Part shown: piece after piece, positions 1-7,778 of the stretch
Layout of the letters: each line of letters opens with the position of its first letter
Position numbering within the stretch: the first letter of the stretch is position 1
Source: Minisyncoccota bacterium
GTDB lineage: Bacteria; Patescibacteria; Microgenomatia; UBA1400; PJMF01
Direction: 5' to 3'
Assembly: GCA_012515515.1 (NCBI GenBank)
Contig: JAAYYE010000009.1
Span: 42,563-106,562 of the forward strand
Length of the DNA stretch: 64,000 bases
Notes under the pieces: model-generated
The model's input: only the letters and a program-made list of their open reading frames with translations
Databases searched by the model: none
Told to the model about the DNA's origin: nothing
Position numbers and translations under genes: made by a program

Positions 1-1
1 T

Positions 2-586
2 GGTCTGTCTATATTGTTGGTGGCTATTGCTTGGTTCTTTGTCTTAGCTGATTATCAGAAATCCCGATTAAGTAGTTTTTTGTTTTTTACTAGTCCTGAA
101 AAAAGCCTAAGTAGTGATTTTACTCAAGAAAGCAGTGCTGCTTATAATGCGCGCCAGTCAGTGATTGCTGTGGGCGCTGGGCAGCTTTGGGGCCAGGGAT
201 TAGGTCAGGGGACGCAGTCCCATTTAAAATTCTTGCCAGAAAGGCAGACTGATTTTATTTTTGCCTCATTTGTTGAAGAATGGGGTTTTTTAGGCTCTTT
301 GCTAATCTTGGGTTTATATTTTTCTTTATTAGGTTTTATTTTGTATCTAACTTATCATGAGGAGAATCGAGCTAAACAATTATATTTGTTGACAATTTTT
401 AGCATGCTCTTGGTGCAAATTTTTATTAATATTGGTATGAATTTAGCTCTGTTACCAATCACAGGTATTACCCTGCCCTTTTTATCTTATGGTGGTAGTA
501 GCATTTTGGCCTTATTTTTTTCTTTAGCCCCGCTACAAAACATTATCGAAGAAGAAGAAAAGCTAGCAAGCTCAATCTTTCAATAG
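2..586 (+). CDS. rodA: RodA-type SEDS peptidoglycan glycosyltransferase, C-terminal part (5' end outside window)
   Basis: The reading frame is open from the left edge, so the N-terminal half is missing. The visible part holds the diagnostic SEDS features: an extracytoplasmic loop with FLPERQTDFIFASFVEEWGF, then membrane segments, then the signature NIGMNLALLPITGITLPFLS followed by YGGSS near the C-terminus. SEDS proteins polymerise lipid II glycan strands with a class B penicillin-binding protein. The loop resembles RodA (LPExxTDFIFA) more than FtsW, but the two are hard to separate on a fragment. The short acidic tail (EEEE) is cytoplasmic. It stops 30 bases before rplU, which appears to have its own promoter. 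Confidence 0.88.
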   Translation, partial: GLSILLVAIAWFFVLADYQKSRLSSFLFFTSPEKSLSSDFTQESSAAYNARQSVIAVGAGQLWGQGLGQGTQSHLKFLPERQTDFIFASFVEEWGFLGSLLILGLYFSLLGFILYLTYHEENRAKQLYLLTIFSMLLVQIFINIGMNLALLPITGITLPFLSYGGSSILALFFSLAPLQNIIEEEEKLASSIFQ

Positions 587-596
587 TTTTAGTATA

Positions 597-605
597 TGTT
601 ATAAT
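597..605 (+). promoter_or_regulatory. Extended -10 promoter of rplU
   Basis: TGTTATAAT is a perfect extended -10 element (TGn plus consensus hexamer at 600-605). No convincing -35 is seen. The hexamer ends 11 bases before the rplU ATG, giving a predicted leader of about five bases. Confidence 0.55.
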
Positions 606-616
606 CACAATTCGTT

Positions 617-928
617 ATGAAATACGCTATTATTCAATTACAAGGCAAACAATTCCAAGTCAGTGAAGGTGATCAAATTACTGTTGATCGACTAGATAAG
701 GCAGAAGGTGAAAAATTTTCAGTAAGCGATGTTTTATTGCTTGTTGATGGTGATAAGCGCAAAATTGGCCAACCCATTGTCAAATCAGCCAAGGTTGATT
801 GTGAAGTTGTGGCAAACAATAAAGGCGAAAAAATTCGCGTAGCCAAATATAAAGCTAAATCTCGTCATCGAAAAGTCCAAGGTCACCGTCAGCTACAAAG
901 CTTGGTTAAAATTTTGCAAATTACTTAG
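617..928 (+). CDS. rplU: 50S ribosomal protein L21
   Basis: A 103-residue protein of the usual L21 length. It starts with the family signature MKYAIIQLQGKQFQVSEGD and ends with the basic rRNA-binding segment KYKAKSRHRKVQGHRQ, typical of L21 (KxKxxxRxxGHRQ). It binds 23S rRNA in the large subunit. It heads a three-gene unit with an RNA methyltransferase and rpmA; the next gene begins 5 bases after its stop. Confidence 0.96.
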   Translation: MKYAIIQLQGKQFQVSEGDQITVDRLDKAEGEKFSVSDVLLLVDGDKRKIGQPIVKSAKVDCEVVANNKGEKIRVAKYKAKSRHRKVQGHRQLQSLVKILQIT

Positions 929-933
929 GACCT

Positions 934-2118
934 ATGTCCAAATTCTTATTTTTGTTTGGTAATACTCCTCAGCTATCATTGTTGGAGTTAAACAGTGTCT
1001 ATCCTCAATTAAAGGCTCAATTATTGAGTGCTGAAGGTGAGCTGGCTAATCGTCTGGCTGTAGCAGAGATGACCGATGAAGAATTTAAAAAAGCCGACTT
1101 CATCAACAAACTCGGTGGCTTAGTCAAAATTTTTCAACTAGAAAAAACCTTAAACAAGTCTAGCGATTTAACAAGCTTAAAAAACGCTGTAGTTGATTGC
1201 TTGATTAGCAAGAGTCATCAACCTTATTTTAGTATTTATCAAAAAGGCAAAGGGCAAAAAGCTATTAATCATGCCCAAATTAAAGATTTGTTGAAAGAAA
1301 GGGGTTATCGCTCTCGTTATTTCAAGGGTTCATTTGAGGGTAGTGCTTTTGCTCTGCATCAAGAAGCCAGCCAAGAAATTTTCCTTTACCACGATCAGGA
1401 GGCTATTTATCTTAGTTATTTAGTCGCTGTGCAAGATATTGATGATTGGACTAAGCGCGATCGATCCAAGCCCTATTTCGATCGAAAGAAGGGCATGTTG
1501 CCCCCAAAAGTAGCTCGGATGTTGGTCAACATTGCTGGCAGCTTATATTTAAGTGAACAAAAAAATCAATCAGCCGCAAAAATCAAGTTGATTGATCCAT
1601 TTTGTGGCACGGGCACGATTTTAATCGAGGCTTTAAATCTTGGTCACCAAGTTTACGGAGCAGATTTAGACGAACAAGCAGTTTGGGGAAGCAGACAAAA
1701 TTTAGATTGGTTTAGCAATGAATATAATTTGCCCAGGCAAAATTTTGCGGAACAAATCTTTGTGGCCGATGTTGGCCAACTCAATGCTGAAAAAGTGGCA
1801 GGTAAAAAGTTCGATCTCTTGGTGACTGAACCATTTTTAGGTAGACAAACACCCAAAGAAGAAGAATTAGCTAATATTTTTAAAGGTTTGAGTAAATTGT
1901 ATTTAGGAGCTTTTAATAATTTCAGTAAAATTCTTAATCCCGGCGCCAAAGTAGCGATAATTTTTCCTAAAGTTGTGGCTGAGCATCGGGTTTTTTCTCT
2001 CGATCATTTAATTGACAAATTAAATGCAAAAGGCTACAATCTTGTAGTTTCACCTCTACTCTATGCTCGTCAAGGAGCCAGGGTTCAGCGCGAAGTTTAT
2101 TTTTTTAATTTTAAATAA
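934..2118 (+). CDS. TRM11-like class I SAM-dependent RNA (probably tRNA guanine-N2) methyltransferase
   Basis: 394 residues with the two-part layout of the TRM11/TrmG10 family: an N-terminal THUMP-like region (about 1-165) and a C-terminal Rossmann methyltransferase. SAM-binding motif I is DPFCGTGT (221-228), the acidic ribose contact is GADLD (243-247), and RKKGMLPPKVARMLVN (about 184-199) matches the segment preceding motif I in this family. Motif IV, usually DPPYG in TRM11/TrmG10, reads TEPFLG (298-303), so the catalytic pocket differs. AGGA lies 3 bases before the ATG. The gene sits between rplU and rpmA, suggesting a role in ribosome or tRNA modification. The exact modified base is not predictable from sequence alone. 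Confidence 0.8.
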   Translation: MSKFLFLFGNTPQLSLLELNSVYPQLKAQLLSAEGELANRLAVAEMTDEEFKKADFINKLGGLVKIFQLEKTLNKSSDLTSLKNAVVDCLISKSHQPYFSIYQKGKGQKAINHAQIKDLLKERGYRSRYFKGSFEGSAFALHQEASQEIFLYHDQEAIYLSYLVAVQDIDDWTKRDRSKPYFDRKKGMLPPKVARMLVNIAGSLYLSEQKNQSAAKIKLIDPFCGTGTILIEALNLGHQVYGADLDEQAVWGSRQNLDWFSNEYNLPRQNFAEQIFVADVGQLNAEKVAGKKFDLLVTEPFLGRQTPKEEELANIFKGLSKLYLGAFNNFSKILNPGAKVAIIFPKVVAEHRVFSLDHLIDKLNAKGYNLVVSPLLYARQGARVQREVYFFNFK

Positions 2119-2126
2119 AGGGAAAT

Positions 2127-2387
2127 ATGGCACACGTTAAAGGTTCAGGTAGCGTTACACAACACGCACAAGGTTCAAGACCAGGTCGTCGTTTTGGTTT
2201 AAAAAAATTTGGTGGCCAAGATATTAAAGTCGGTCAAATAATTTTGCGACAAAAAGGCGCAAAATATAAAGCTGGTGCAGGTGCCAAAATGGGTAAAGAT
2301 TACACGGTTTTTGCCATGATTGATGGTGCGGTTAATTTCACCAAGCGTTGGGGCAAAACTGTGGTTCGAGTCTTGCCTAAAAAGTAA
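2127..2387 (+). CDS. rpmA: 50S ribosomal protein L27
   Basis: 86 residues, normal length for L27. It begins MAHVKGSGSVTQHAQGSRPG and carries the family core RFGLKKFGGQDIKVGQIILR followed by QKGAKYKAGAGAKMGKDYTVFA. L27 sits near the peptidyl-transferase centre, with its N-terminus reaching toward the tRNA CCA ends. The start at MAH needs no N-terminal cleavage, unlike Firmicutes L27. AAAGGGAAAT just before ATG is a usable Shine-Dalgarno. It is 8 bases downstream of the methyltransferase and closes the rplU unit. Confidence 0.96.
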   Translation: MAHVKGSGSVTQHAQGSRPGRRFGLKKFGGQDIKVGQIILRQKGAKYKAGAGAKMGKDYTVFAMIDGAVNFTKRWGKTVVRVLPKK

Positions 2388-2498
2388 TTTTTTCGCTTTT
2401 TCCTCTGGTAATTTTCACGTCTTAGTGGATTTAGTGTTTTTGTGAAAACTGTGAAACAAACTCTAGGCAAAATTGATATACTGTGTTATATATAGAGT
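2388..2498. other. Intergenic region between rpmA and parB
   Basis: 111 bases. It holds a weak inverted repeat (TTTTCAC at 2412-2418 against GTGAAAA at 2442-2448) without a T-run, so I do not call it a terminator. The parB promoter lies at its right end. Confidence 0.4.
2484..2492 (+). promoter_or_regulatory. Extended -10 promoter of parB, leaderless spacing
   Basis: TGTTATATA is an extended -10 element. The hexamer (2487-2492) ends exactly 6 bases before the parB ATG, so transcription is predicted to start on the A of ATG. No Shine-Dalgarno is present. Confidence 0.5.
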
Positions 2499-3320
2499 AT
2501 GACAGATATCAAAAAAATTCCCGCCAGTCATTTACAAGCTAACCCTTTTCAACCTAGAGAAAAAGTCAAAAAAGAAGATTTAATGGATTTAATTGAATCA
2601 ATTCGCATTCATGGTGTCCTAGAACCTCTAGTGGTAGCAGAAACTCCAGCTGGTTATCAAATTATCGCTGGTGAAAGACGCTGGCGAGCAGCCAAGGTCT
2701 TGGGCATTGAAGAATTACCAGTTTACGTGAAAAAAACTAGCCCCCAAGGTATGTTAGAAATGGCCATTGTGGAGAATGTGCAGCGCACTGATCTAAATCC
2801 TATTGAGAGAGCCCAATCATTTGCTAGATTAAGTCGAGAATTTGGCTTATCCATTGGTGAGATGGCTCAAAGAATTGGCAAATCTTCTTCATATATTAGC
2901 AATACTATTAGGTTGTTAGATTTGCCAGATGCTATTAATGATGGCTTGTTAAGTCAGCAAATCACTGAGGGTCATGCTCGCTCTTTAGTGAGTTTAAAAA
3001 ATCCAGCCCTAATGATTGCTTGTTACAAGCAAGTCTTAAAGGAAAATGCTTCAGTCAGAAGAACAGAAGAATTAGTCAGACGAATTAAAGCTGGTCAAGA
3101 TCAAGCCACACAAAAATATGACGATGGCCGAGGGCGTCCTTTAGCTCAAGATGAAGAGCAAGTGGCTCGTTGGGAAGACAAATTGCAACATTATTTTAAA
3201 AACAACACCACTCTGAAAGTGGTACGTTCAAGAAAACAGACTAAAGTTACCATTACCCTCAAGGGCTCGCCAGATAAAACTCAACTTGATCTGGAAAAAC
3301 TCATGAATATCGCTAAATAG
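2499..3320 (+). CDS. parB: ParB/Spo0J family chromosome partitioning protein
   Basis: 273 residues. The N-terminal ParB nuclease-like/CTPase domain shows NPFQPR (15-20), the arginine box GERRWRA (58-64) and ENVQRTDLNPIE (92-103), all involved in CTP binding and clamp closure in characterised ParBs. A helix-turn-helix for parS recognition follows (about 119-141). The C-terminal part is the dimerisation region. ParB loads at parS and recruits ParA and SMC. No parA lies beside it in this window. It is convergent with ftsI, 18 bases apart, and has its own leaderless-type promoter. Confidence 0.93.
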   Translation: MTDIKKIPASHLQANPFQPREKVKKEDLMDLIESIRIHGVLEPLVVAETPAGYQIIAGERRWRAAKVLGIEELPVYVKKTSPQGMLEMAIVENVQRTDLNPIERAQSFARLSREFGLSIGEMAQRIGKSSSYISNTIRLLDLPDAINDGLLSQQITEGHARSLVSLKNPALMIACYKQVLKENASVRRTEELVRRIKAGQDQATQKYDDGRGRPLAQDEEQVARWEDKLQHYFKNNTTLKVVRSRKQTKVTITLKGSPDKTQLDLEKLMNIAK

Positions 3321-3338
3321 CGACTTGAGCCTAAGCGA

Positions 3339-5096
3339 CTAATCTACATGTGGAGCAATATTAAACAAGAGCATGAGTTTGTCAGCAACTCGATACCAAA
3401 GAGGAGCAGCTGTCTCAGCAGACCAAGGACTTGATTTAGGATTTTCTAATTTTATCAACATCGTAAACTGAGGATTCTCCGCAGGTGCAAAACCAATAAA
3501 ACTAGCAATTGTTTCATCACTTTTATATCCACCTTGGGGATCAGGGACTTGAGAAGTGCCGGTTTTGGCAGCCACAGTGTAGCGCTTAGAAGCAATCCAT
3601 TGAGCTTCACCATGGGCAGCGGCAGCCACCATCATTTCGCTGACTAATGCGGCTGTTTCTTGACTAATAACTTGTTGAGCTTTTTTTTGCTCAACCGATA
3701 TTTCTTCAGCTAGTTGATGATCATAAACTTTCTCAATAATCATTGGTTCGAGTAGTTTGCCTTTATTGGCAATGGCATTAATAGCTCGGATGAGTTGTAA
3801 GCTATTAGTGCTAATACCCTGACCAAAACTAATGGTGGCCAGTTCAACTGGGCCAATTTTTTGTGGAAAGTAAGTGCTACTGTCATCTTGCAAATCTAGT
3901 TTTAAACTCTGACCAATACCAAATTTTTTTAAATATTCAGCAAATCTTTCTTGCCCCAACATTTCTGCCACAAAAATCATGGCAACATTGTCAGACTTTT
4001 CTAAGGCCTCAGTCATCGTGATATTGGGATGATAGACGTCATTCCAGGTTCTAATCGTATAATTGCCAAACTGTCTAGGACTAGCGCAACGAGTACAGAC
4101 GGTGTTGGGATTGATGAGCTTGGCATCAATGGCACTAGAAACAGTTAAAACTTTAAAAGTTGATCCTGGTTCATAAAGCCGTGTTAAACTTGGGTTTTTG
4201 AGGATTTCGGCTGGATATTTATAATATTGCCACTGTTGATAGTTTGGCCAAGTGGCAAGAGCTAGAATTTTGCCAGTTTGACTATCGAGAATAATAATTT
4301 CTCCTCGATCAGCAGCATATTGTTCAATCCCCCAGGCTAAATTAGTTTCAGCGATATGTTGTATGTCTCGACGAATAGTTAAGGTTACATCGCGGCCATT
4401 AAGATTTTTTAATTGATAATTAGAACCTGCCAGCAAAGCACCAAAAGCGTCGGTACGAAACCAACCACTTTCTTTTCTGGCTTTTAATTCATCTTCGAGA
4501 GCTCCTTCGATACCATAACGACCAATTTCTTGGCCATCTTCATCACGGCCAACAAAACCAGTGATGTGAGCAGCCATGGACGCTTCTGGATAAAAACGAG
4601 CTGAACTACTATCAAAAGCTAAATGAGGATTATTCAGAGCTAAAATTTCTTCTTTGGCTTTTAAGCTGAGTTGACTGGCTAGCTGCGGCCAGTTTGCTTG
4701 GCTGGAAAATTTATTGATCAAATTACTTTCAATTTGCTGTTGCACGAGCAAGCGACTGGCACTATCTGTAGCATCTTGGAATTGCCAATTTTCTGGCGCA
4801 ATAATACTGGCTAATTGTTGGCTTAATTGCTCAACATCGCCTGTAAAATTTTGTCGATCGAGTTTTAAATCAAAGACTTCTTGATTGCCGACTAAAAGAT
4901 AACCATCGCTGGTAAAAATTTGGCCCCGCAAGCCCTCATGGCTTTTGTTACGAATTGCCTGTTTTTCGCTCAGATTTCTTAATTCATCACCACGTATCAC
5001 TTGCCAATAAAACAGCCTAACTATAATCAAGATGACTGCCAAGGCAATAAAGCTTAAAAATACTTTCTTTCTGGAAAAACTAAATTCTTCAGCCAT
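3339..5096 (-). CDS. ftsI: Class B penicillin-binding protein, FtsI/PBP3-type peptidoglycan transpeptidase
   Basis: 585 residues with a short cytoplasmic tail, one membrane anchor (about 12-30), a dimerisation domain, and a transpeptidase domain. The three penicillin-binding motifs are intact: STFK (Ser312 nucleophile, Lys315), SDN (368-370) and KTGTS (511-515). It crosslinks peptidoglycan at the septum with a SEDS partner. The position at the end of mraZ-rsmH-ftsL identifies it as the division enzyme (FtsI) rather than the elongation PBP2. No PASTA repeats are present. ftsL ends 7 bases upstream. Confidence 0.93.
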   Translation of the reverse strand: MAEEFSFSRKKVFLSFIALAVILIIVRLFYWQVIRGDELRNLSEKQAIRNKSHEGLRGQIFTSDGYLLVGNQEVFDLKLDRQNFTGDVEQLSQQLASIIAPENWQFQDATDSASRLLVQQQIESNLINKFSSQANWPQLASQLSLKAKEEILALNNPHLAFDSSSARFYPEASMAAHITGFVGRDEDGQEIGRYGIEGALEDELKARKESGWFRTDAFGALLAGSNYQLKNLNGRDVTLTIRRDIQHIAETNLAWGIEQYAADRGEIIILDSQTGKILALATWPNYQQWQYYKYPAEILKNPSLTRLYEPGSTFKVLTVSSAIDAKLINPNTVCTRCASPRQFGNYTIRTWNDVYHPNITMTEALEKSDNVAMIFVAEMLGQERFAEYLKKFGIGQSLKLDLQDDSSTYFPQKIGPVELATISFGQGISTNSLQLIRAINAIANKGKLLEPMIIEKVYDHQLAEEISVEQKKAQQVISQETAALVSEMMVAAAAHGEAQWIASKRYTVAAKTGTSQVPDPQGGYKSDETIASFIGFAPAENPQFTMLIKLENPKSSPWSAETAAPLWYRVADKLMLLFNIAPHVD

Positions 5097-5103
5097 GATT
5101 TGT

Positions 5104-5382
5104 TTAGCGCAGTGCTAGCGCATTGTCTTTTACTTTGAGCACAAGGTAATTAGTGGTATCTTCAAAGCTTGGATCATCGGCTAATTGTTGAATGGATATT
5201 TCTTGAGCAATAGCTTGATTTAGCACACTCTCTTGAGATATTAAACTGGCTTCTTCTTTCTTCAGTAATTCAATTTGTTGGCCATAAGCAATATTTTTGG
5301 TTAAGGTGGCCACGGTGCTAACTAATTGTATTAAAACAAGCAGGAAGATGATTTTGTAGTAAGTTTGTAATTTTTTGTTCAT
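5104..5382 (-). CDS. ftsL: FtsL-like divisome protein (short membrane protein with coiled coil)
   Basis: 92 residues: a short cytoplasmic N-terminus, one membrane helix (about 9-29) and a periplasmic coiled coil (about 33-65), the architecture of FtsL/DivIC. Sequence identity in this family is low, so the call depends on topology and on its place between rsmH and ftsI, the standard ftsL position. FtsL with FtsB/FtsQ activates FtsWI septal synthesis. GAAGGAAAG lies just before the ATG, a clear Shine-Dalgarno, consistent with an internal operon gene. Confidence 0.75.
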   Translation of the reverse strand: MNKKLQTYYKIIFLLVLIQLVSTVATLTKNIAYGQQIELLKKEEASLISQESVLNQAIAQEISIQQLADDPSFEDTTNYLVLKVKDNALALR

Positions 5383-5408
5383 ACTTTCCTTCTTTCTTTT
5401 TTCAGCAA

Positions 5409-6326
5409 CTAGATGGCTAAAGCGCGCAATTTGGCACTTCTAGCTCGCGGGTTGTGACTTAGTTCTTGATCAGAAGCCGTCAGGGCTTTTTTACTTAATA
5501 ATTTGGCAAAATTTTGTTCACTTTGTTTTTTAAAGAAGTGTTTGACTAGTCGATCTTCTCCCTCATGAAAGGAGATACAAACCAGCCTTTTATCTAAGGC
5601 GCTACTATTTTTTAATAAATGAAAAGCCGCTGGCAGCGCCAACTCAATGTTGTGTAATTCATCATTAACAGCGATGCGTAAAGCCTGCAGGGTTTTGGTC
5701 GCTGGATGTAATTTTCCAGATTTAGATTTTTTAACCTGCTCGATGATCTTTAATAAAGTGGCACTGTATTGCAGACTTTGGGGATTTTCTTTCTTAATTC
5801 TGTTGACGGCTTTGGCTATTTGTCGAGCTTGAGTTTCTCCCCCATATTCCATCAATAGATGAGCAAGCTGTTTTTCACTGAGTACAATTAATAGATCACC
5901 AGCTTTAACGCCCAAATCTTGATCCATCCGCATATCTAGCAGCTCATCTGCTTGAGCATTAAAACTAAATCCTCGCTCACTTGACATTAATTGCTCGGTC
6001 GAGGTGCCAAAGTCAAAAAGGACGCCAGCCAATTGAATGTCGAGAGTTTTACTTAAATTATTAATGATTTCACTGAGATTTTTAAAATTATCCTTAATTA
6101 AAATCAATTGTTTTTTAGCAATTGCTTCGCGAAACTGTTCTTGACCAAAATCAATGGCTTCTTGATCAAAATCTAAAGCAATGACTAAGCCGCCTCGATC
6201 TAAAATGGCTTGGGTGTGGCCTCCCCGACCAAAAGTAGCATCGAGGTAATATTGACCCTCTTTTGGGGCCAAAAAATCAAGGGTTTCTTCAAGCAAAACT
6301 GGTCGATGTTCTTTACTCAGCGACAT
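5409..6326 (-). CDS. rsmH: 16S rRNA (cytosine(1402)-N(4))-methyltransferase RsmH (MraW)
   Basis: 305 residues from the ATG at 6326. Family marks are HRPVLLEETLDFL (about 7-19), SAM motif I DATFGRGGHT (29-38), and the conserved tail NPRARSAKLRAL. It N4-methylates C1402 in the 16S P site. I chose this ATG over a TTG at 6341 because RsmH proteins start a few residues before the H-x-PVLL motif. It overlaps mraZ by 14 bases, consistent with translational coupling. ftsL follows after 26 bases. Confidence 0.94.
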   Translation of the reverse strand: MSLSKEHRPVLLEETLDFLAPKEGQYYLDATFGRGGHTQAILDRGGLVIALDFDQEAIDFGQEQFREAIAKKQLILIKDNFKNLSEIINNLSKTLDIQLAGVLFDFGTSTEQLMSSERGFSFNAQADELLDMRMDQDLGVKAGDLLIVLSEKQLAHLLMEYGGETQARQIAKAVNRIKKENPQSLQYSATLLKIIEQVKKSKSGKLHPATKTLQALRIAVNDELHNIELALPAAFHLLKNSSALDKRLVCISFHEGEDRLVKHFFKKQSEQNFAKLLSKKALTASDQELSHNPRARSAKLRALAI

Positions 6327-6738
6327 AAGCTTGTTCAGCAATGCTTTCTGCTTTACTTTCTAATTGATCTAGATAGCGGTGATAACGCTCTTGATCCCAG
6401 ATCTCTAGACGATTGAGACTACCAACAATCACTAAGGATTTTTTGAGTTGGGCAAATTCGATCAAATAATTGGGCAGTTTTATTCGACCGGTACTGTCGG
6501 GAGTTAACTCGCTTGCCTCATTGGTCATTAATCTCACCAAGTCTCGATTGGCTTTTTTTGTTAAGCCAACTTGATTGATTTTTTCCAATTCATTGCTGAA
6601 ATTTTCTTTTTTTAAGAGGAATAAGCAACCATCTAGTCCTCTGGTAATTATCCAGGATTGACTAGTATTGCGAAATTTTTTGGGCAAAGAAATCCGTCCA
6701 TTGCCCTCTAGATTATGATAATACTTGCCAATGAGCAT
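6313..6738 (-). CDS. mraZ: Transcriptional regulator MraZ
   Basis: 141 residues from the ATG at 6738, beginning MLIGKYYHNLEGNGRISLPK, the usual MraZ N-terminus; an in-frame start 21 bases upstream gives a non-conserved extension. Two SpoVT/AbrB-type halves are visible, each with a D/GxxGRI-x-LP turn: LEGNGRISLPKKFR near residue 10 and PDSTGRIKLPNYL near residue 85. MraZ forms a ring that binds repeated sites upstream of mraZ and autoregulates the dcw operon. It heads mraZ-rsmH-ftsL-ftsI. Confidence 0.93.
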   Translation of the reverse strand: MLIGKYYHNLEGNGRISLPKKFRNTSQSWIITRGLDGCLFLLKKENFSNELEKINQVGLTKKANRDLVRLMTNEASELTPDSTGRIKLPNYLIEFAQLKKSLVIVGSLNRLEIWDQERYHRYLDQLESKAESIAEQAYVAE

Positions 6739-6753
6739 TATTATGAGCCTATT

Positions 6754-6768
6754 TACCAATTCCTACCA
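6754..6768 (-). promoter_or_regulatory. Putative MraZ operator: two TGGTA repeats with a 10-bp period
   Basis: On the minus strand TGGTA occurs at 6768-6764 and 6758-6754, separated by exactly 5 bases. E. coli MraZ binds TGGGN repeats with 5-base spacers in this location. The repeats lie between the -10 and the mraZ start. The call is inference from architecture; only two repeats are seen rather than three. Confidence 0.5.
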
Positions 6769-6774
6769 TATTTA

Positions 6775-6803
6775 ACTATATAGACATTTTTTTAACTTGT
6801 AAA
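6775..6803 (-). promoter_or_regulatory. Promoter of mraZ-rsmH-ftsL-ftsI
   Basis: TTTACA (6803-6798) is followed after 17 bases by TATAGT (6780-6775), both close to the housekeeping sigma consensus. Transcription should start near 6768, giving a leader of about 30 bases that contains the TGGTA repeats. Confidence 0.65.
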
Positions 6804-6837
6804 GAGTAAAAAGAGAAATTAGTGTCTAAATACCAAA

Positions 6838-6859
6838 AACAGGCACAAACTGGCCTGTT
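6838..6859 (-). terminator. Intrinsic terminator of the glyS unit
   Basis: AACAGGC and GCCTGTT form a 7-bp stem around an 8-base loop. Read on the minus strand the stem runs into a short T-run (GTTTTTGG). It lies about 80 bases past the stop of the hypothetical gene at 6942 and upstream of the mraZ promoter, the right place to insulate the two units. The rest of the 6739-6941 gap shows nothing else recognisable. Confidence 0.6.
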
Positions 6860-6941
6860 CTCATCAACAAATGAAAGATAAAGGAATAGCAATACTAAAG
6901 GAGAAAAAAATAGAAAAACTAATGGCTAAAAATAAGCCAGT

Positions 6942-7775
6942 TTATTTTTTAATTAGGACGTAGGCATCCATCAAGGCGCTACTAGCAGTGGCCAGACCAT
7001 CGCTCTGTAAAGTCTCTATTTCTTGCCAATCATTACCGTCGTAGCCTAAAATTTGGGCTTGTTCTTCCTTGGATGAAAAAGTCACTGTAAATTCTGAACT
7101 CAATGTTTTTAGGCTTTTTTCCGCACTCAGACTGTAAATGTCGCTAATCAACTCGCCTTCTATTTCACCAGGATAGCCGGGGTTATTGAAAATAATCAAG
7201 TATGAGTAAGCGCTCAAACTGTCATTGGCAATAGTAAACTTGGTGTCTTGAGATTGAAACTCGCTTTCTCGCTTATTGTTGGTGAAATAACGCCAGTTAC
7301 TTTTGACCGCATAATCTTCAGGGCCCATAAATTCTGCTAAAAAGCTACCACCCTTAATATCTTCGTGGTAAGTAATTGCTCCGCCAGCTGATTGAGAACC
7401 AAAGAGTTTTTTATCGCTAATTGGTAATTGATCTAGCTTGAGCATGCCTTGAAAACCCTGTAGCATCGATCCGGTTTGATATTCCATCTCGTAATTTAAG
7501 CTAGTAGCTGGCTTTTTTAATTCAAGAACTGAGATGGTAATATGGTGGCCATCAGCATTTGGCGAGAGCTGCATGTAGGGTCGCTCGCTAACGGGAATAA
7601 TATTCACTTTTGGAGAAATTTTTTGTTTAACATTATCGGGAGTATCTTGCTCTTTATTTTGCTTGTTTTTAATATAAAAAAAGCTGCCTCCAGCAATTAA
7701 AAGCAGGACAGCAATTACAATAAAAATAATTTTTTTCTTTTTTGTCATGTTTTTCATAATTGTCATATTTTTCAT
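6942..7775 (-). CDS. Hypothetical membrane-anchored extracytoplasmic protein
   Basis: I do not recognise a family. 277 residues: a lysine-rich N-terminus, one strong membrane helix (about 15-34), a polar linker, then a soluble beta-rich region of about 220 residues with no cysteine, so a secreted anchored domain is likely. The start is ambiguous: an 18-bp near-tandem duplication encodes MKNMTI-MKNMTK and gives four in-frame ATGs (7775, 7766, 7757, 7748). The first lies 3 bases after the glyS stop and suits translational coupling. A terminator follows its stop. Confidence 0.65.
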   Translation of the reverse strand: MKNMTIMKNMTKKKKIIFIVIAVLLLIAGGSFFYIKNKQNKEQDTPDNVKQKISPKVNIIPVSERPYMQLSPNADGHHITISVLELKKPATSLNYEMEYQTGSMLQGFQGMLKLDQLPISDKKLFGSQSAGGAITYHEDIKGGSFLAEFMGPEDYAVKSNWRYFTNNKRESEFQSQDTKFTIANDSLSAYSYLIIFNNPGYPGEIEGELISDIYSLSAEKSLKTLSSEFTVTFSSKEEQAQILGYDGNDWQEIETLQSDGLATASSALMDAYVLIKK

Positions 7776-7778
7776 AGT

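Noticed and set aside
2412..2448. Possible terminator after rpmA
   Set aside because: The 7-bp inverted repeat has a 23-base loop and no following T-run.
3315..3340. AGCGACT direct repeat between parB and ftsI
   Set aside because: Only 7 bases, partly coding, no symmetry; not a parS site.
6922..6938. GGCT/AGCC hairpin just after the hypothetical gene stop
   Set aside because: Four-bp stem is too weak; the 7-bp stem at 6838-6859 is the better terminator.
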